From: Arsenicibacter rosenii
GTDB taxonomy: Bacteria > Bacteroidota > Bacteroidia > Cytophagales > Spirosomataceae
Reading direction: 5' to 3'
Length of the DNA: 64,000 bases
NCBI RefSeq assembly: GCF_001870735.1
Contig: NZ_MORL01000029.1
Coordinates: 203-64,202, forward strand
Shown here: in pieces, positions 1 through 8,957 of the stretch
Layout of the letters: each line of letters starts with the position of its first letter
How positions within the stretch are numbered: the stretch's first letter is position 1
Program-made: the position numbers and the translations under genes
The notes under the pieces: model-generated
The model's database searches: none
What the model was told of the DNA's origin: nothing
The model's input: the letters and a program-made list of their open reading frames with translations, nothing else

Positions 1-1903
1 TGGTCAGGGTGAGCGTTGGCTGCGCGCAGGTCAGCTGGCTGCTGATCGCTGATATACTGATGGCAGGGGTAGTGTTGTCCTGTGAGACCGTCAGACTGTT
101 GCTGACGGCGGTGCAGCCATTGGCATTGGTCACCGTGACGGAGTAAATGCCGGTCTGGCTTACAGGCAGCGTCTGGCCCGTGCTGCCGCCGCTGTTCCAG
201 ACCAATGCCGTTGCCGAAGCCTGCGCCGTGAGTGTCAGGCTCGGGTTGGTGCAGGAAAGGGTGGTGGAGGGGGCGGCGGTTACTGTTACGGATGGGAGCA
301 CGTTTACGGACAGACTAAAGGCTGTGGAAGTGAGACTGTTGCAGGCGCCCGTAACGACCAGGGAGTAACTGCCTGCATCGGCCGTAGCTGCCTGCGGTAT
401 AGACAGGGTGGCGGCCGTCTGGCTGGTAACCGGTGAACCATCCTTGTACCACTGATAGGCCGTTACCGTACCGGTCACCGAAGCCGGCAGACTAATGCGC
501 CCACCGGAACATACGGCTGTTGCTGAGGCCGGTAGCGGTGCAAGCCCGACAGGAATTGCCTGATATTCAATAGCCCCTATATCGACCCGATTGCCGACGA
601 TACGGGGATTGCCGGCCAGATCGGTAGCCCCTGCCGTAGCTGTCGTGCTCGTGGGATCGCCCGCGTTGATGGCCGGCGAACAGGCGGCTAAAACTACCGA
701 CGTAGCCGATGCAAAGGGCGAAGTAGCAGTGGTAAAGTTGGTAGAACCACTGTAGCCCGTTACTGTATGGTCGAAGAGGCAATAGGTGGCCGCCAAAGGA
801 TCGCCGCTGTAGTTATAGAGCGTGTTATCGGCACCATTGTTCCAGAATACAGCGTTTACCAGTGTCAGGCTACCGGCAAAATTTAAGAGTCCACCTCCCC
901 GCGGGGTGTTGATATTGCTGCCGCCCGACGCAATAACGGTGTTGTCCCGGATACTACAGTTGGTTACCAGCATGCTGCCAAAGTTGAATAAGGCCCCGCC
1001 AGAGGCAAAATTGGCATTGCTACCGAGTGCTGTATTATAGTTGTCCTGTAAACTGCAATTGGTCAGGATGGCCTGGCAAAAGGCATCATTGTAGACCGCT
1101 CCGCCAAAAGCATTGCAGCTACTTATTCCGGATGCGGTAGCCGTGTTACTTTGCAGACTACAGTTTGTCAGTACCAACGTACTGGCACCGGAATTATAAA
1201 TGGCCCCGCCGTAAGGCGCGTTGACCCCTCCACCTGAGACGGCAGCAATGTTGTTTTGCAGCCGGCAACCGGTTAATGTCAGACTGCTTGCGTTATCATT
1301 GCAAATGGCGCCGCCAAAGGCATAGTAGGCATCCGGGCTTCCCCCCGGCGAAATAACAGAATTGCCAATAAACAGGCAGTTACGGAGGCTGGGGCTGTTA
1401 CCTGAATTGAACATACCGGCGCCGGATGTCATACTGCTTCCTCCTGTAATAACAAACCCATCCAGAATCGCTGTGGAGGTCAGACTTAAACTGGCCGGAT
1501 TGTAAATCACCCGATTTCCGTTGCCCGCCAGCGTCACACTGGAAGGAGGGCCGGTAACCGGATTTCCCGCCGGACGTTGGCTGAAGTTTTGTTCGCCACT
1601 GGCAAAACCGCCATAGATGGCCACGCCATCCTTCATGGAAAAACTCTGATTTTGCGCCGGCTTATACACACCCGCTGCTACCCAGACCTGGTCGTTGGGC
1701 TGGCTGGCATTGATTGCCCCCTGCAGGTCAGTCGTGCTGGCGGCCCAGCTGATGGCCGAGGCGGCCGGGGTGTTGCCCGTTGTGGAGACATAGCGGGTGA
1801 TCTGTGCCCGTGAGGCGGTGCAGACCAAAAGCGTCAGCAGCAGGCCGGATAGAAGGTGTGTCCGTTTGGGTGGGCCGGAGAGGATAAGTAAAAGGGTTGT
1901 CAT
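1..1903 (-). CDS. Secreted beta-helix / Ig-like adhesin, N-terminal part (runs off window)
   Basis: The frame opens with ATG at 1903 and stays open for 634 codons to the left edge, so the C-terminus is missing. The N-terminus has a basic/hydrophobic signal peptide ending about TASRAQ. Next comes a parallel beta-helix region of roughly 300 residues with repeated short units built on TNCSLQ.N and GGA.YN, as in polymorphic outer-membrane repeat proteins and right-handed beta-helix adhesins. An Ig/PKD-like region rich in S, T and V follows (AYQWYKDGSPVTS, then VWNSGGSTGQTL). This architecture is common in large cell-surface proteins of gliding Bacteroidota that end in a type IX sorting domain, but that end is not visible here. 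The ligand is unknown. Two cis-elements in the leader are listed separately. Confidence 0.85.
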   Translation of the reverse strand, partial: MTTLLLILSGPPKRTHLLSGLLLTLLVCTASRAQITRYVSTTGNTPAASAISWAASTTDLQGAINASQPNDQVWVAAGVYKPAQNQSFSMKDGVAIYGGFASGEQNFSQRPAGNPVTGPPSSVTLAGNGNRVIYNPASLSLTSTAILDGFVITGGSSMTSGAGMFNSGNSPSLRNCLFIGNSVISPGGSPDAYYAFGGAICNDNASSLTLTGCRLQNNIAAVSGGGVNAPYGGAIYNSGASTLVLTNCSLQSNTATASGISSCNAFGGAVYNDAFCQAILTNCSLQDNYNTALGSNANFASGGALFNFGSMLVTNCSIRDNTVIASGGSNINTPRGGGLLNFAGSLTLVNAVFWNNGADNTLYNYSGDPLAATYCLFDHTVTGYSGSTNFTTATSPFASATSVVLAACSPAINAGDPTSTTATAGATDLAGNPRIVGNRVDIGAIEYQAIPVGLAPLPASATAVCSGGRISLPASVTGTVTAYQWYKDGSPVTSQTAATLSIPQAATADAGSYSLVVTGACNSLTSTAFSLSVNVLPSVTVTAAPSTTLSCTNPSLTLTAQASATALVWNSGGSTGQTLPVSQTGIYSVTVTNANGCTAVSNSLTVSQDNTTPAISISAISSQLTCAQPTLTLT

Positions 1904-1908
1904 GGTCA

Positions 1909-1948
1909 GTGATCAGGGAATTTTCCGGAGGTAAAATTCCCTGATCAC
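1909..1948 (-). promoter_or_regulatory. 16-bp perfect hairpin just upstream of the adhesin start codon
   Basis: Positions 1909-1924 and 1933-1948 are perfect reverse complements (16 bp) around an 8-nt loop. In the adhesin mRNA the hairpin ends 5 nt before the ATG at 1903, and the loop reads ACCTCCGG. If transcribed it would occupy the ribosome-binding region and should strongly affect translation. It could instead be a DNA operator, since it contains the palindromic TGATCA in each arm. The structure is seen directly; the role is inferred. Confidence 0.7.
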
Positions 1949-1957
1949 CCCGACAAA

Positions 1958-2019
1958 GACGTTCCTTATTTGACCAAAAAGTTTCCCTATTTGGTCAGGA
2001 CGTTCCTTATTTGACCAAA
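1958..2019 (-). promoter_or_regulatory. Three-copy 15-21 bp motif upstream of the adhesin gene
   Basis: A 21-bp sequence at 1958-1978 is repeated exactly at 1999-2019, 41 bp apart. A diverged copy lies between them. Read on the minus strand, the three copies are TGGTCAAATAAGGAA, TGACCAAATAGGGAA and TGGTCAAATAAGGAA. Each contains a TTGACCAA/TTGGTCAA-like dyad core. Their position 55-116 bp before the adhesin start suits an array of regulator sites or a duplicated promoter element. Confidence 0.6.
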
Positions 2020-2084
2020 TTTGGGGGTTGAGCGCCGAAAATGGTGCTTAACGGTATACATGAAGCAATAGCACGACCGACCGC

Positions 2085-2900
2085 CTACAGGTAATCCATC
2101 GGGTCGTCGGCGATGCGGGTGTTGTCGTGGAGGCTGTTGAGGAGGGCCATGTCTTCGCCGGAAAGGTCGAAATCAAAGACATCGAAGTTCTCGCGGATAC
2201 GGTCCTTTTTCACCGATTTGGGAATGGTTACGGCCCCTTGCTGCAACGACCACCGGACCAGGACCTGATAGGTACTTTTACCATATTTCCGGGCAACAGC
2301 AACCAGCGCAGGGTCATGCTGCTTCAGGCCGCGTACCAGCGGTGCATAGCCTTCGGCCTGGATGCCATGCTGCCGGCAATAAGCAAGCACATCGGGCAGG
2401 TGACAATATGGGCTCAGCTCAATCTGGTTAACCGCCGGCATAATTTCGGCGGTGGCCAGTAATTCGTCGAGGTGGGGTTGGTAGTAGTTGCAGACCCCGA
2501 TGGCGCGCGCGCCTTTCTGCTGGTAAATGTGTTCGAGTGCCCGCCAGGTATCAAGCCGTTTTTCGCGGACCGGCCAGTGGATGAGGTAGAGATCAACGTA
2601 GTCGGTCCGGAGCTTGCGGAGGCTTTCGTCGAAGGCCCGCAGGGTCGTGTCGAACCCCATGTCATCGTTCCGGACCTTGGTCGTAACGAATAGCTCGCGG
2701 CGGGCCACACCACTGGCGCGTATGCCGTCGGCCACTTCCTGTTCGTTGCCGTAAGCAGCGGCAGTGTCAATTAGCCGGCAACCCAGTTCGAGCGCCCATT
2801 CAACGGCTTGCTGTACTTCGTGATTATGCGACGGGGCATATACCCCAAGGCCAAGGCGCGGGATTTCCACGCCATTGTTGAGCACTACGGTAGGAGTCAT
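2085..2900 (-). CDS. Aldo/keto reductase
   Basis: 271 residues, the usual size for a single-domain (beta/alpha)8 AKR such as the AKR5 (2,5-diketo-gluconate reductase-like) group. The catalytic tetrad is visible: D45 in LIDTA, Y50 in AAYGNE, K75 in VTTKV and H108 in YLIHWP. The C-terminal IPKSVKKDRIRENFDVFDF segment is the NADPH 2'-phosphate/adenine-binding motif. It is a cytosolic NADPH-dependent carbonyl reductase; the substrate cannot be read from sequence. It stands alone, with its upstream neighbour in the same direction but separated by a terminator-like hairpin. Confidence 0.93.
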   Translation of the reverse strand: MTPTVVLNNGVEIPRLGLGVYAPSHNHEVQQAVEWALELGCRLIDTAAAYGNEQEVADGIRASGVARRELFVTTKVRNDDMGFDTTLRAFDESLRKLRTDYVDLYLIHWPVREKRLDTWRALEHIYQQKGARAIGVCNYYQPHLDELLATAEIMPAVNQIELSPYCHLPDVLAYCRQHGIQAEGYAPLVRGLKQHDPALVAVARKYGKSTYQVLVRWSLQQGAVTIPKSVKKDRIRENFDVFDFDLSGEDMALLNSLHDNTRIADDPMDYL

Positions 2901-2944
2901 TACGGGTAAGGGGTTAAGTCAATAGCACTACCCGCAAATAAACG

Positions 2945-2989
2945 GATTCGCCCGGAAACTACCAAGGCTGGCCGGTTTCCGGGCGAATC
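2945..2989 (-). terminator. Hairpin downstream of the 3052-5499 gene
   Basis: 15-bp perfect stem (2945-2959 with 2975-2989) and a 15-nt loop. On the minus strand the stem is followed by GTTTATTT. It lies between the end of the 815-residue gene and the aldo/keto reductase start, consistent with an intrinsic terminator. Confidence 0.6.
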
Positions 2990-3051
2990 GGTTATTTTAC
3001 CTGGTTTTATGTGTCATCCGCAAGAACGGAACGGATACCACCACTGCCTGT

Positions 3052-5499
3052 TTATTCTCCCGCGTGCGCCGTCTCGCCGGCGAGGAAGGCAGAGTAAAGC
3101 GCACACTCCCGCACCATATCGGCATGGAAACTACTTTTGGTGTACTGTTGCCGGTATTGGTTGAAATAGGTTGCGTACTGGCCCTGGCGCAGGCTATCCA
3201 TCGACTTGTTGAACAGCGCCGGATCGGCATCGAAGCCGCGTTGAGCCTGTTCAACCGCCTTGCGGGCCAGGAAAGCATGTTCTTCGCAGCGGGCGGTCAT
3301 GTAGAGCGAGCGCGCGGCCAGTTCCGGATTTTTAGCCGCTTTGGCTGATTGCCCGAAATAGCGCTGCGCCGCGGCAGTCGTGTAATAGTTATCATTGGCC
3401 AGCCGCTCCAGACCAATACGGTCGGTCTGGCCGCCATACGGCATGTAGATATACACATTTGGTTCGACGCCGCTCCGGAAGCGGTGCACCAGCAGCCACG
3501 CATTGCCGTGCCAGCTCAGGTTATAGGCTCCGCACCCCAGCTGGTAGTACAGCTCCGCCGCCTGATCGCCGGATGCCTGTTTGGCCTGTGTTTCCAGCTC
3601 AGCCATGCGGCGGGCAAACGTAACCGGCGTATAGGGATTATCGGTTTTTTCGTCCGGCAGGTTAATCGTGAACGGATTGACGGTAAAATAAAGCGTAAAC
3701 GGCTCGTCTTTCCATGTTTTTTCGCTGACTTTGGCGAAGGCTTCAGCGGCGGCATTGTATTGCTGCTCAGCCATCAGCCGGCGACCGAGGAAGGCATACA
3801 GGTAGTCGTTGTCGAAACCGGTCAGTTTCAGGAGCCGTTTGTCGAAGTCGGTAGCCGACGGTTGCATGGCAAACGAGACGACTTTTTGCGCCGTAGCGGC
3901 CGAGGTACTGTCTTCAATGATCAGCTGGTCGGTGTTGTTCATGAAATAGGCCTGATCGGTAGCCAGTTCATGGGTGGTCAGCATCGTTAGCAGAAAGGCT
4001 TTGGCTATATCGGCGTCGCTGGCGGCTTCTTTTTTCGACCCCATACACGACGTCAGCCAGCCCCAGCTGCTGCTTTCGCTGGCAGCACTGCCTTTGTAAC
4101 GGCTGGCAAACTGCTGACAGGCACGGACAAAGGCATTGTTAAGCCGGAAGCTGGCTGTTTTGCCGAAGCGTTCGAGATAACCGATCAGTTTGCTTTCAGT
4201 CTCCGGCGTAATTTTTTCCGGCTGAGCGGCCAGCAACAGCATTTGCTGTACGGCAATCTGCTTTTTCAGGGTTTCGTTTCCGGTCGGCATCTGTTCGGCC
4301 TGTTCCAGCGTTTTCCCGGCCGATGCGTAATCTTTTCTGAGGTAATCCAGATACGCCGCTGCGGTCAGAAAGAACGCCGGTGAGCCCGCATTTTGCTGGC
4401 TCAATTGTTTGTTACCGGCCGCATCAAGGGCGAAGGCCTTTAGTTTGCCGGAATACGAATCGGTCTCAGTCCGGCGTTTGGTGAAGGCAATCGAATCCCT
4501 GCGCGATGCTTCGTCGTAAGCGTAAACCGGGTTTCCTTCAGTAAAAAAGTAATACTCGTTCCGGTTAATCTCGCGGGCAAAAATGAGCTCAATCAGCGGG
4601 TTTTGCGGTGTCAGTTTTACAATTTCTTCCAGAAACGACAACGCATCCTGTTTGGGTTGAATGGCACAGAGCGCATAAACGGCGGCTTTTTCCTGATCGG
4701 TTTGGGCCAGTCCGAGCGCTTTTTCGGTGAAGCGCAGGCCATGAATCCGCAAACTGGCTTCGGCCTCCCGGCGCCGTGACGGGCAGCGGTCAAACACCTG
4801 CGCAAATTCGTAAATCGCACGGGCCGTATCCCCCAGCGCCAGCGAAGCCCCCGCCCGACGGCAAAGTGCCCAGTCGCTCACGTACGATTTCCGGGTCAGT
4901 GGTTTAATAAACTGATCATACAACGTCTGACTCTGCGCCGGATCACCGATCTGGTCGGCCAGCTTAACGGCCTGAAAACCATAGCGTTCTTTCAGGAACG
5001 GGTCGGCGGCCGATGCATAGGCTGTTTTGGCTTGTTCCAGCAAGGCGGTCAGGCGGGTCGTATCTGCTTTCGCCGGTGTCCACGGGTCTTCGCTTTCCGG
5101 AGCGGCCTGTTGGGTATCCGTTAAAAAGGTCAGGTAGGCGTGTGCCGGTGCATTGTTGGTTTGCAGATAGCGGCTCAGGGCGGTGCTGCCCTTATAGAGC
5201 GATTGCCGGATTTCGGGTGCAGGAAGGGCATTTTTCAGATAGGCTGCCCAGGCCTGTGTACTTTCATCGACAACCAGCGAATCGTTGTCGACAGGTAACC
5301 CGTTTTCGGGCGTATTATAAATCTGCGGAGAGAAAAAATAGAGCTGATCCTCTGGTTTGGCATTGCTGCTCTCCGGCATGAAAAAACTCATGAATTCGTT
5401 GATGTCGGAAGGGCCGGGGCCGCAGGCAAAACCCAGTAGAATCGCAAAGGCCAGTGCCGTTTTACGGGACAGAGCGGAAAAGGGATTTGATAAACGCAT
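3052..5499 (-). CDS. Large lipoprotein-like protein of unknown function
   Basis: 815 residues. The N-terminus has a signal peptide with an imperfect lipobox (LLGFAC, Cys26), then FMSFFMPESSNAKPEDQLYFFSP. The rest is mostly alpha-helical, with A/L/Y/Q-rich stretches and pairs such as YNAAAEAFAKVSEKTW and AAELYYQLGCGAYN that look like irregular TPR/Sel1-type helical repeats. No catalytic motif was recognised. Its start overlaps the end of the upstream gene by 38 nt (5462-5499), so the two are almost certainly co-transcribed and translationally linked. Probably a periplasm-facing lipoprotein of a Cytophagales-specific pair; the function is unknown. Confidence 0.8.
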   Translation of the reverse strand: MRLSNPFSALSRKTALAFAILLGFACGPGPSDINEFMSFFMPESSNAKPEDQLYFFSPQIYNTPENGLPVDNDSLVVDESTQAWAAYLKNALPAPEIRQSLYKGSTALSRYLQTNNAPAHAYLTFLTDTQQAAPESEDPWTPAKADTTRLTALLEQAKTAYASAADPFLKERYGFQAVKLADQIGDPAQSQTLYDQFIKPLTRKSYVSDWALCRRAGASLALGDTARAIYEFAQVFDRCPSRRREAEASLRIHGLRFTEKALGLAQTDQEKAAVYALCAIQPKQDALSFLEEIVKLTPQNPLIELIFAREINRNEYYFFTEGNPVYAYDEASRRDSIAFTKRRTETDSYSGKLKAFALDAAGNKQLSQQNAGSPAFFLTAAAYLDYLRKDYASAGKTLEQAEQMPTGNETLKKQIAVQQMLLLAAQPEKITPETESKLIGYLERFGKTASFRLNNAFVRACQQFASRYKGSAASESSSWGWLTSCMGSKKEAASDADIAKAFLLTMLTTHELATDQAYFMNNTDQLIIEDSTSAATAQKVVSFAMQPSATDFDKRLLKLTGFDNDYLYAFLGRRLMAEQQYNAAAEAFAKVSEKTWKDEPFTLYFTVNPFTINLPDEKTDNPYTPVTFARRMAELETQAKQASGDQAAELYYQLGCGAYNLSWHGNAWLLVHRFRSGVEPNVYIYMPYGGQTDRIGLERLANDNYYTTAAAQRYFGQSAKAAKNPELAARSLYMTARCEEHAFLARKAVEQAQRGFDADPALFNKSMDSLRQGQYATYFNQYRQQYTKSSFHADMVRECALYSAFLAGETAHAGE

Positions 5500-6523
5500 G
5501 GGGATAACGGGTCAGAACCGTACTGTCTAGATGATAGAGCGCAAATGTAATTTTTTCGGTCTGAATCTTTTTCAGAATAGCCGCTTTCCCGCGGGCTAAT
5601 TCTTCAACGGAACAGGCTTCGGCCCTGAACAGGTCACCCTTCCGGATGGACAGGCCCAGCGCCACGGTATCGCGTCGGGCAACGAAGCGGTTGGTGTCTG
5701 TCTGCATCGCCAGAAAAGGCTGTTTGCGCAGCGTCGCCTGCTCCAGATTGTTCAGCAAGACCAGAAAACGGGCATTGCGGTACACCACCGTCCAGCGGAA
5801 AAGCGGGAAAACGACATCGAGCGGCAACGGGTACTGATCCAGAACCGACGTGTATCGTTCGGCCACGTCAACGTCATAGATCGAGTTGCGGGTGTCGGGG
5901 CGTTTCCAGTCGCTCATGTTGTAGACCATCAGCATGCCCCGGTCGGCAGGCGGTACCCCGGTTTGGGCCATGTATTTGACCTGATGCAGCCGGATCGTTG
6001 CCGATACCGGTACGCGGCTTTGCTTCCGGACCAACTGAATCAGGGCAAAATACCGGTCTCGGGTCGATTGGGTCCAGTCGCAGTCGAGCTGGATTTCAGC
6101 AGGTTGAATGCCCTGTTCCTGCGCGATGGCCTTGATCCTGGTCAGGAGGTGCTCCGCCAGCTGCCGGATGGCGGCCGGCCGGATTTGCCGGAGGGTCTGG
6201 TTGGTGATAAACACAACCGGTACAATCCGCAGACCGGCCGGCAGTTTGCCGGTAAAACGAATGGGGGCCTTGGGGACCGGCTGTTGCCGCTGTGCGTCCA
6301 GGTCCACGTCGAAAAAGCGGACGTATACGGTAGATACGTGATGGCTTTTCAGCGCCTGCTGTTCCGTTGGGCTGAGCCGGAAAGTGGTTTGCCAGAAATA
6401 AAATGCCGGAGACAGGTGTTTGGGCGTTTGCCGGTCGGGCTGGCAGGTCAACAGTAGTAAGCCGCTGACTACCAGCATCAGGCGGATGGCTACGCCTGTA
6501 AAAAGCTGTTTAGCCGTTTGCAC
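5462..6523 (-). CDS. Putative lipoprotein, possible TIM-barrel fold, unknown function
   Basis: 353 residues with a signal peptide and a lipobox-like LLLLTC (Cys27). Later segments suggest a glycosidase-like barrel without clear catalytic evidence: STVYVRFFDVDLD, IQLDCDWTQSTRDRYFALIQLVRK, VPVSATIRLHQ and DRGMLMVYNMSD resemble successive beta strands and helices of an (alpha/beta)8 domain. Acidic residues at strand ends (DCDW, YNMSDW) are plausible but unproven active-site positions. It starts 4 nt downstream of the LytTR gene stop and overlaps the next gene, so kinase, regulator and both lipoproteins may form one transcript. It may be a surface target of that system; this is inference. Confidence 0.75.
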   Translation of the reverse strand: MQTAKQLFTGVAIRLMLVVSGLLLLTCQPDRQTPKHLSPAFYFWQTTFRLSPTEQQALKSHHVSTVYVRFFDVDLDAQRQQPVPKAPIRFTGKLPAGLRIVPVVFITNQTLRQIRPAAIRQLAEHLLTRIKAIAQEQGIQPAEIQLDCDWTQSTRDRYFALIQLVRKQSRVPVSATIRLHQVKYMAQTGVPPADRGMLMVYNMSDWKRPDTRNSIYDVDVAERYTSVLDQYPLPLDVVFPLFRWTVVYRNARFLVLLNNLEQATLRKQPFLAMQTDTNRFVARRDTVALGLSIRKGDLFRAEACSVEELARGKAAILKKIQTEKITFALYHLDSTVLTRYPHAFIKSLFRSVP

Positions 6524-6526
6524 GCC

Positions 6527-7321
6527 CTAAATCCACTTGCTGACAAACTGATTAAACTGCTCTTTGTATTGGTCGCTGACCGGAATCGTTACGGACCCGA
6601 TCTGGATAGAGTTCCGCGTGATGGCTTCGATTTTGTCGAGGGCTACGATAAACGACCGGTGTACGCGCATGAAGCGGGTCGACGGCAGTTTTTCTTCCAG
6701 GGCCTTCAGACTTGTCAGCGACAGGATCGGCTTGTGTGTTCCGCCGTCGCGGTCTTGTTTCAGGTGGACTTTTACGTAGTCTTTCAGTCCTTCGATGTAC
6801 AAGACATCGTCGAGGGCTACCCTGACGAGCTGGTACTCCACTTTCAGGAACAGATAATCTTCGGCCTTGCGTTCGGTCTCTGGCGCAGGGGGCGTCAGCG
6901 GAGCGGGTGTGTTGGCGCGGTGAACTAACTCGGTATAGTTGAGGGCTTTGGTGGCCGCCCGTAAGAATTCTTCGTAGTTAAAGGGTTTCAGGAGATAGTC
7001 AAGGGCATCGACCTTGTAGCCATCGACCGCAAACTGGTTGAAGGCCGTGGTAAAGATAATGCGCGGGCCACGGCCACCGGCCGATGCCCGTTCGATAACG
7101 CGCGCCAGCTCGATACCAGTGAGGTCGGGCATCTGAATGTCCAGAAAAATCACATCAACGGCCTGCTGCTGAATGGCCTGCAAGGCTTCGACCGCGCTCG
7201 AATACCGGCCGGTCAGTTTCAGAAAAGGCGTTTTATCAATAAAAGCAGCGACGAGGCCCAACGCGAGGGGTTCGTCATCGACAGCGATGCAATTTAAGAC
7301 CATGTGTGTATTACCCGACAT
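6527..7321 (-). CDS. LytTR-family response regulator
   Basis: 264 residues. An N-terminal receiver domain carries the acidic pair D15-D16, the phospho-acceptor D61 in VIFLDIQMP and K112 in the LLKPF switch. A C-terminal LytTR DNA-binding domain follows (about 155-260: YLFLKVEYQLVRVALDDVLYIEGLKDYVKVHL, then FMRVHRSFIVALDKIEAI). The annotated ATG overlaps the kinase gene by 11 nt; a second in-frame ATG at 7303 would remove the overlap and is equally plausible. Paired with the LytS-type kinase encoded immediately upstream. Targets are unknown; the lipoprotein genes downstream are candidates. Confidence 0.94.
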   Translation of the reverse strand: MSGNTHMVLNCIAVDDEPLALGLVAAFIDKTPFLKLTGRYSSAVEALQAIQQQAVDVIFLDIQMPDLTGIELARVIERASAGGRGPRIIFTTAFNQFAVDGYKVDALDYLLKPFNYEEFLRAATKALNYTELVHRANTPAPLTPPAPETERKAEDYLFLKVEYQLVRVALDDVLYIEGLKDYVKVHLKQDRDGGTHKPILSLTSLKALEEKLPSTRFMRVHRSFIVALDKIEAITRNSIQIGSVTIPVSDQYKEQFNQFVSKWI

Positions 7322-8381
7322 TTAAGGACAAATGTACGGCATACTCATCATTCGGCGTATGTTCGTTGACACTTAAGGCATAGCGCTCCGGATATAGCAG
7401 ATCCAGCCGGCGGCGGGTGTTGACCAGTCCAATGCCGTTGCTTAGCTCCAGCGACGGCGTTTTCTCACTGAAGAGCGTATTCCGCACCTCAACGTTGACT
7501 TTCGGGCCGATCTGCTTGATAATGATCACGATATGGCTCGGTTGCGTTGCACTTACGCCGTGTTTAAAGGCATTTTCAACAAACGGCAGCAGCAGCATCG
7601 GCGCAATTGATACGTCGTTGAGCGGCTCAGGCACTTCGAGGGTAATTTTTACCTTATCGGTCAGCCGGAGCTGCATCAGCTGGATATAATCCTGAATAAA
7701 GGCAATCTCCTTGCTGAGGAGCGTGGTGGTGCTCTGGGTTTCGTAGAGCACATACCGCATCATCCGCGACAACCGGTGCAGGGCCTCGCGCGCCGTTTCG
7801 ATGTCGATCAGCGTTAAGGCATAAATGTTATTGAGCGTGTTGAAGAAGAAATGCGGGTTGATCTGTGCTTTCAGAAACGAAAGCTCCGAGCGGGTTTTGT
7901 CCTGTTCGAGGGCCTGCCGCAGTTCGGCATCGTGCTGCCATTTCTGAACGGCGGTAATACTGGTACTGATACCGAGGATGAAAGCCGTGGTCAGGAACCG
8001 GAACATATCGAACCACTGCTGGCCTTTTTTCGGATACTGGCGGCCTTTCGGGAAAAAGACCCGCTCCATTAATTCCGGCAGGTTGAGCCAGCTGTCGAGG
8101 GCTTTGACCGACAGCAGCACCAGAGCAATCATCGACAGACAGAAGATGATAAACAGGCCGGTACGTTCACTGAGCAGCAATTTCGGAACAGCAAATTGCG
8201 TATTGAGGTAATAAATACCCATCCATAACAGGAACAGGCAGCCCTGCCGGACCCAGAATTGAGGAGGCAGATCAACCTGCCACGTCAGGGGTTGAAACAT
8301 AAGCAGAATGAAGCCGAACAGGGCCCATCCTAACAAATGGATCAGTACAGGAACCGAACTACGGATCGAAAAAGAGGTCAT
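7311..8381 (-). CDS. LytS/YpdA-type membrane sensor histidine kinase
   Basis: 356 residues. Four predicted membrane helices lie in the first 145 residues (about 12-30, 43-60, 74-92, 127-145). They are followed by a coiled linker and the His_kinase domain with QINPHFFFNTLNNIYAL (H177). The HATPase region contains PMLLLPFVENAFKHGV (N box) and NGIGLVNTRRRLDLLYP (G box). This is the short kinase type that partners with LytTR regulators in Bacteroidota; no extracellular sensor domain is present, so the signal is likely sensed in or near the membrane. Confidence 0.94.
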   Translation of the reverse strand: MTSFSIRSSVPVLIHLLGWALFGFILLMFQPLTWQVDLPPQFWVRQGCLFLLWMGIYYLNTQFAVPKLLLSERTGLFIIFCLSMIALVLLSVKALDSWLNLPELMERVFFPKGRQYPKKGQQWFDMFRFLTTAFILGISTSITAVQKWQHDAELRQALEQDKTRSELSFLKAQINPHFFFNTLNNIYALTLIDIETAREALHRLSRMMRYVLYETQSTTTLLSKEIAFIQDYIQLMQLRLTDKVKITLEVPEPLNDVSIAPMLLLPFVENAFKHGVSATQPSHIVIIIKQIGPKVNVEVRNTLFSEKTPSLELSNGIGLVNTRRRLDLLYPERYALSVNEHTPNDEYAVHLSLNVG

Positions 8382-8957
8382 TATAACGGACTATTATATC
8401 ACAATACTACATTACAATTTACATACTTGCGCAGATAACCTACCGGCCCGGGAAATCTCCCGACTAACTATCGGATTTTATCTGCTAACGGCCATACACA
8501 GGCACTACAGCCGCTTGGCCGGCCGCCGGTTTTTCTAACGGTGAGTATGATGTACGGATGAATCCGTGCACACAAGTAGTTTGATTTTCAGTAGGTAGCG
8601 ATACTAGTGAGTGGTGCTGAAACAAGACAGCCTCATTTCACGGAAATGAGGCTGAATCTAACCTTTCTAATCTTATCATGAAACACGCCGACTTGTTCGA
8701 GCAGAGTGTTACACAACAAACATAATAGATGAATGCAATATGTAACTCATAAATAGATAATATTCCCGATTCTCCCGACTAAATCCCCCTTTTTCACCGA
8801 CGAATGGGCTGCGGCACTGATCATCAGCATACATAGATCACTTTGTCGGTCAAAATGCAGATTTAGTCGACGTTCGTCGGGTCATCATCTATTGTACTTT
8901 TTTGATATATTGAGCAGAAGTTGTTTTGCATCTGAAATGTGCAATCATATCAACTTC
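8382..8957. other. Intergenic region between divergent kinase and OMP genes
   Basis: No convincing gene. It holds an 11-bp-stem hairpin (8629-8653), a 12-bp direct repeat TCTCCCGACTAA at 8456-8467 and 8771-8782, and an inverted pair GACTAAATC (8777-8785) / GATTTAGTC (8860-8868). A 15-codon ORF (8678-8725, MKHADLFEQSVTQQT) follows the hairpin but has no independent support. The repeats may be operator sites for the OMP gene at 8958. Confidence 0.4.
8629..8653. repeat. 11-bp perfect stem-loop (3-nt loop)
   Basis: AGCCTCATTTC and GAAATGAGGCT flank an ACG loop. There is no T-tract after it on either strand, so it is not a classic terminator. It lies about 300 nt upstream of the OMP start and may be a leader or attenuator structure or a protein-binding dyad. 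Confidence 0.5.

Noticed and set aside
1577-1813. Plus-strand ORFs within 1-1900 (such as 1577-1813 and 147-368)
   Set aside because: They are antisense to the long adhesin frame, have no start context and no recognisable protein features.
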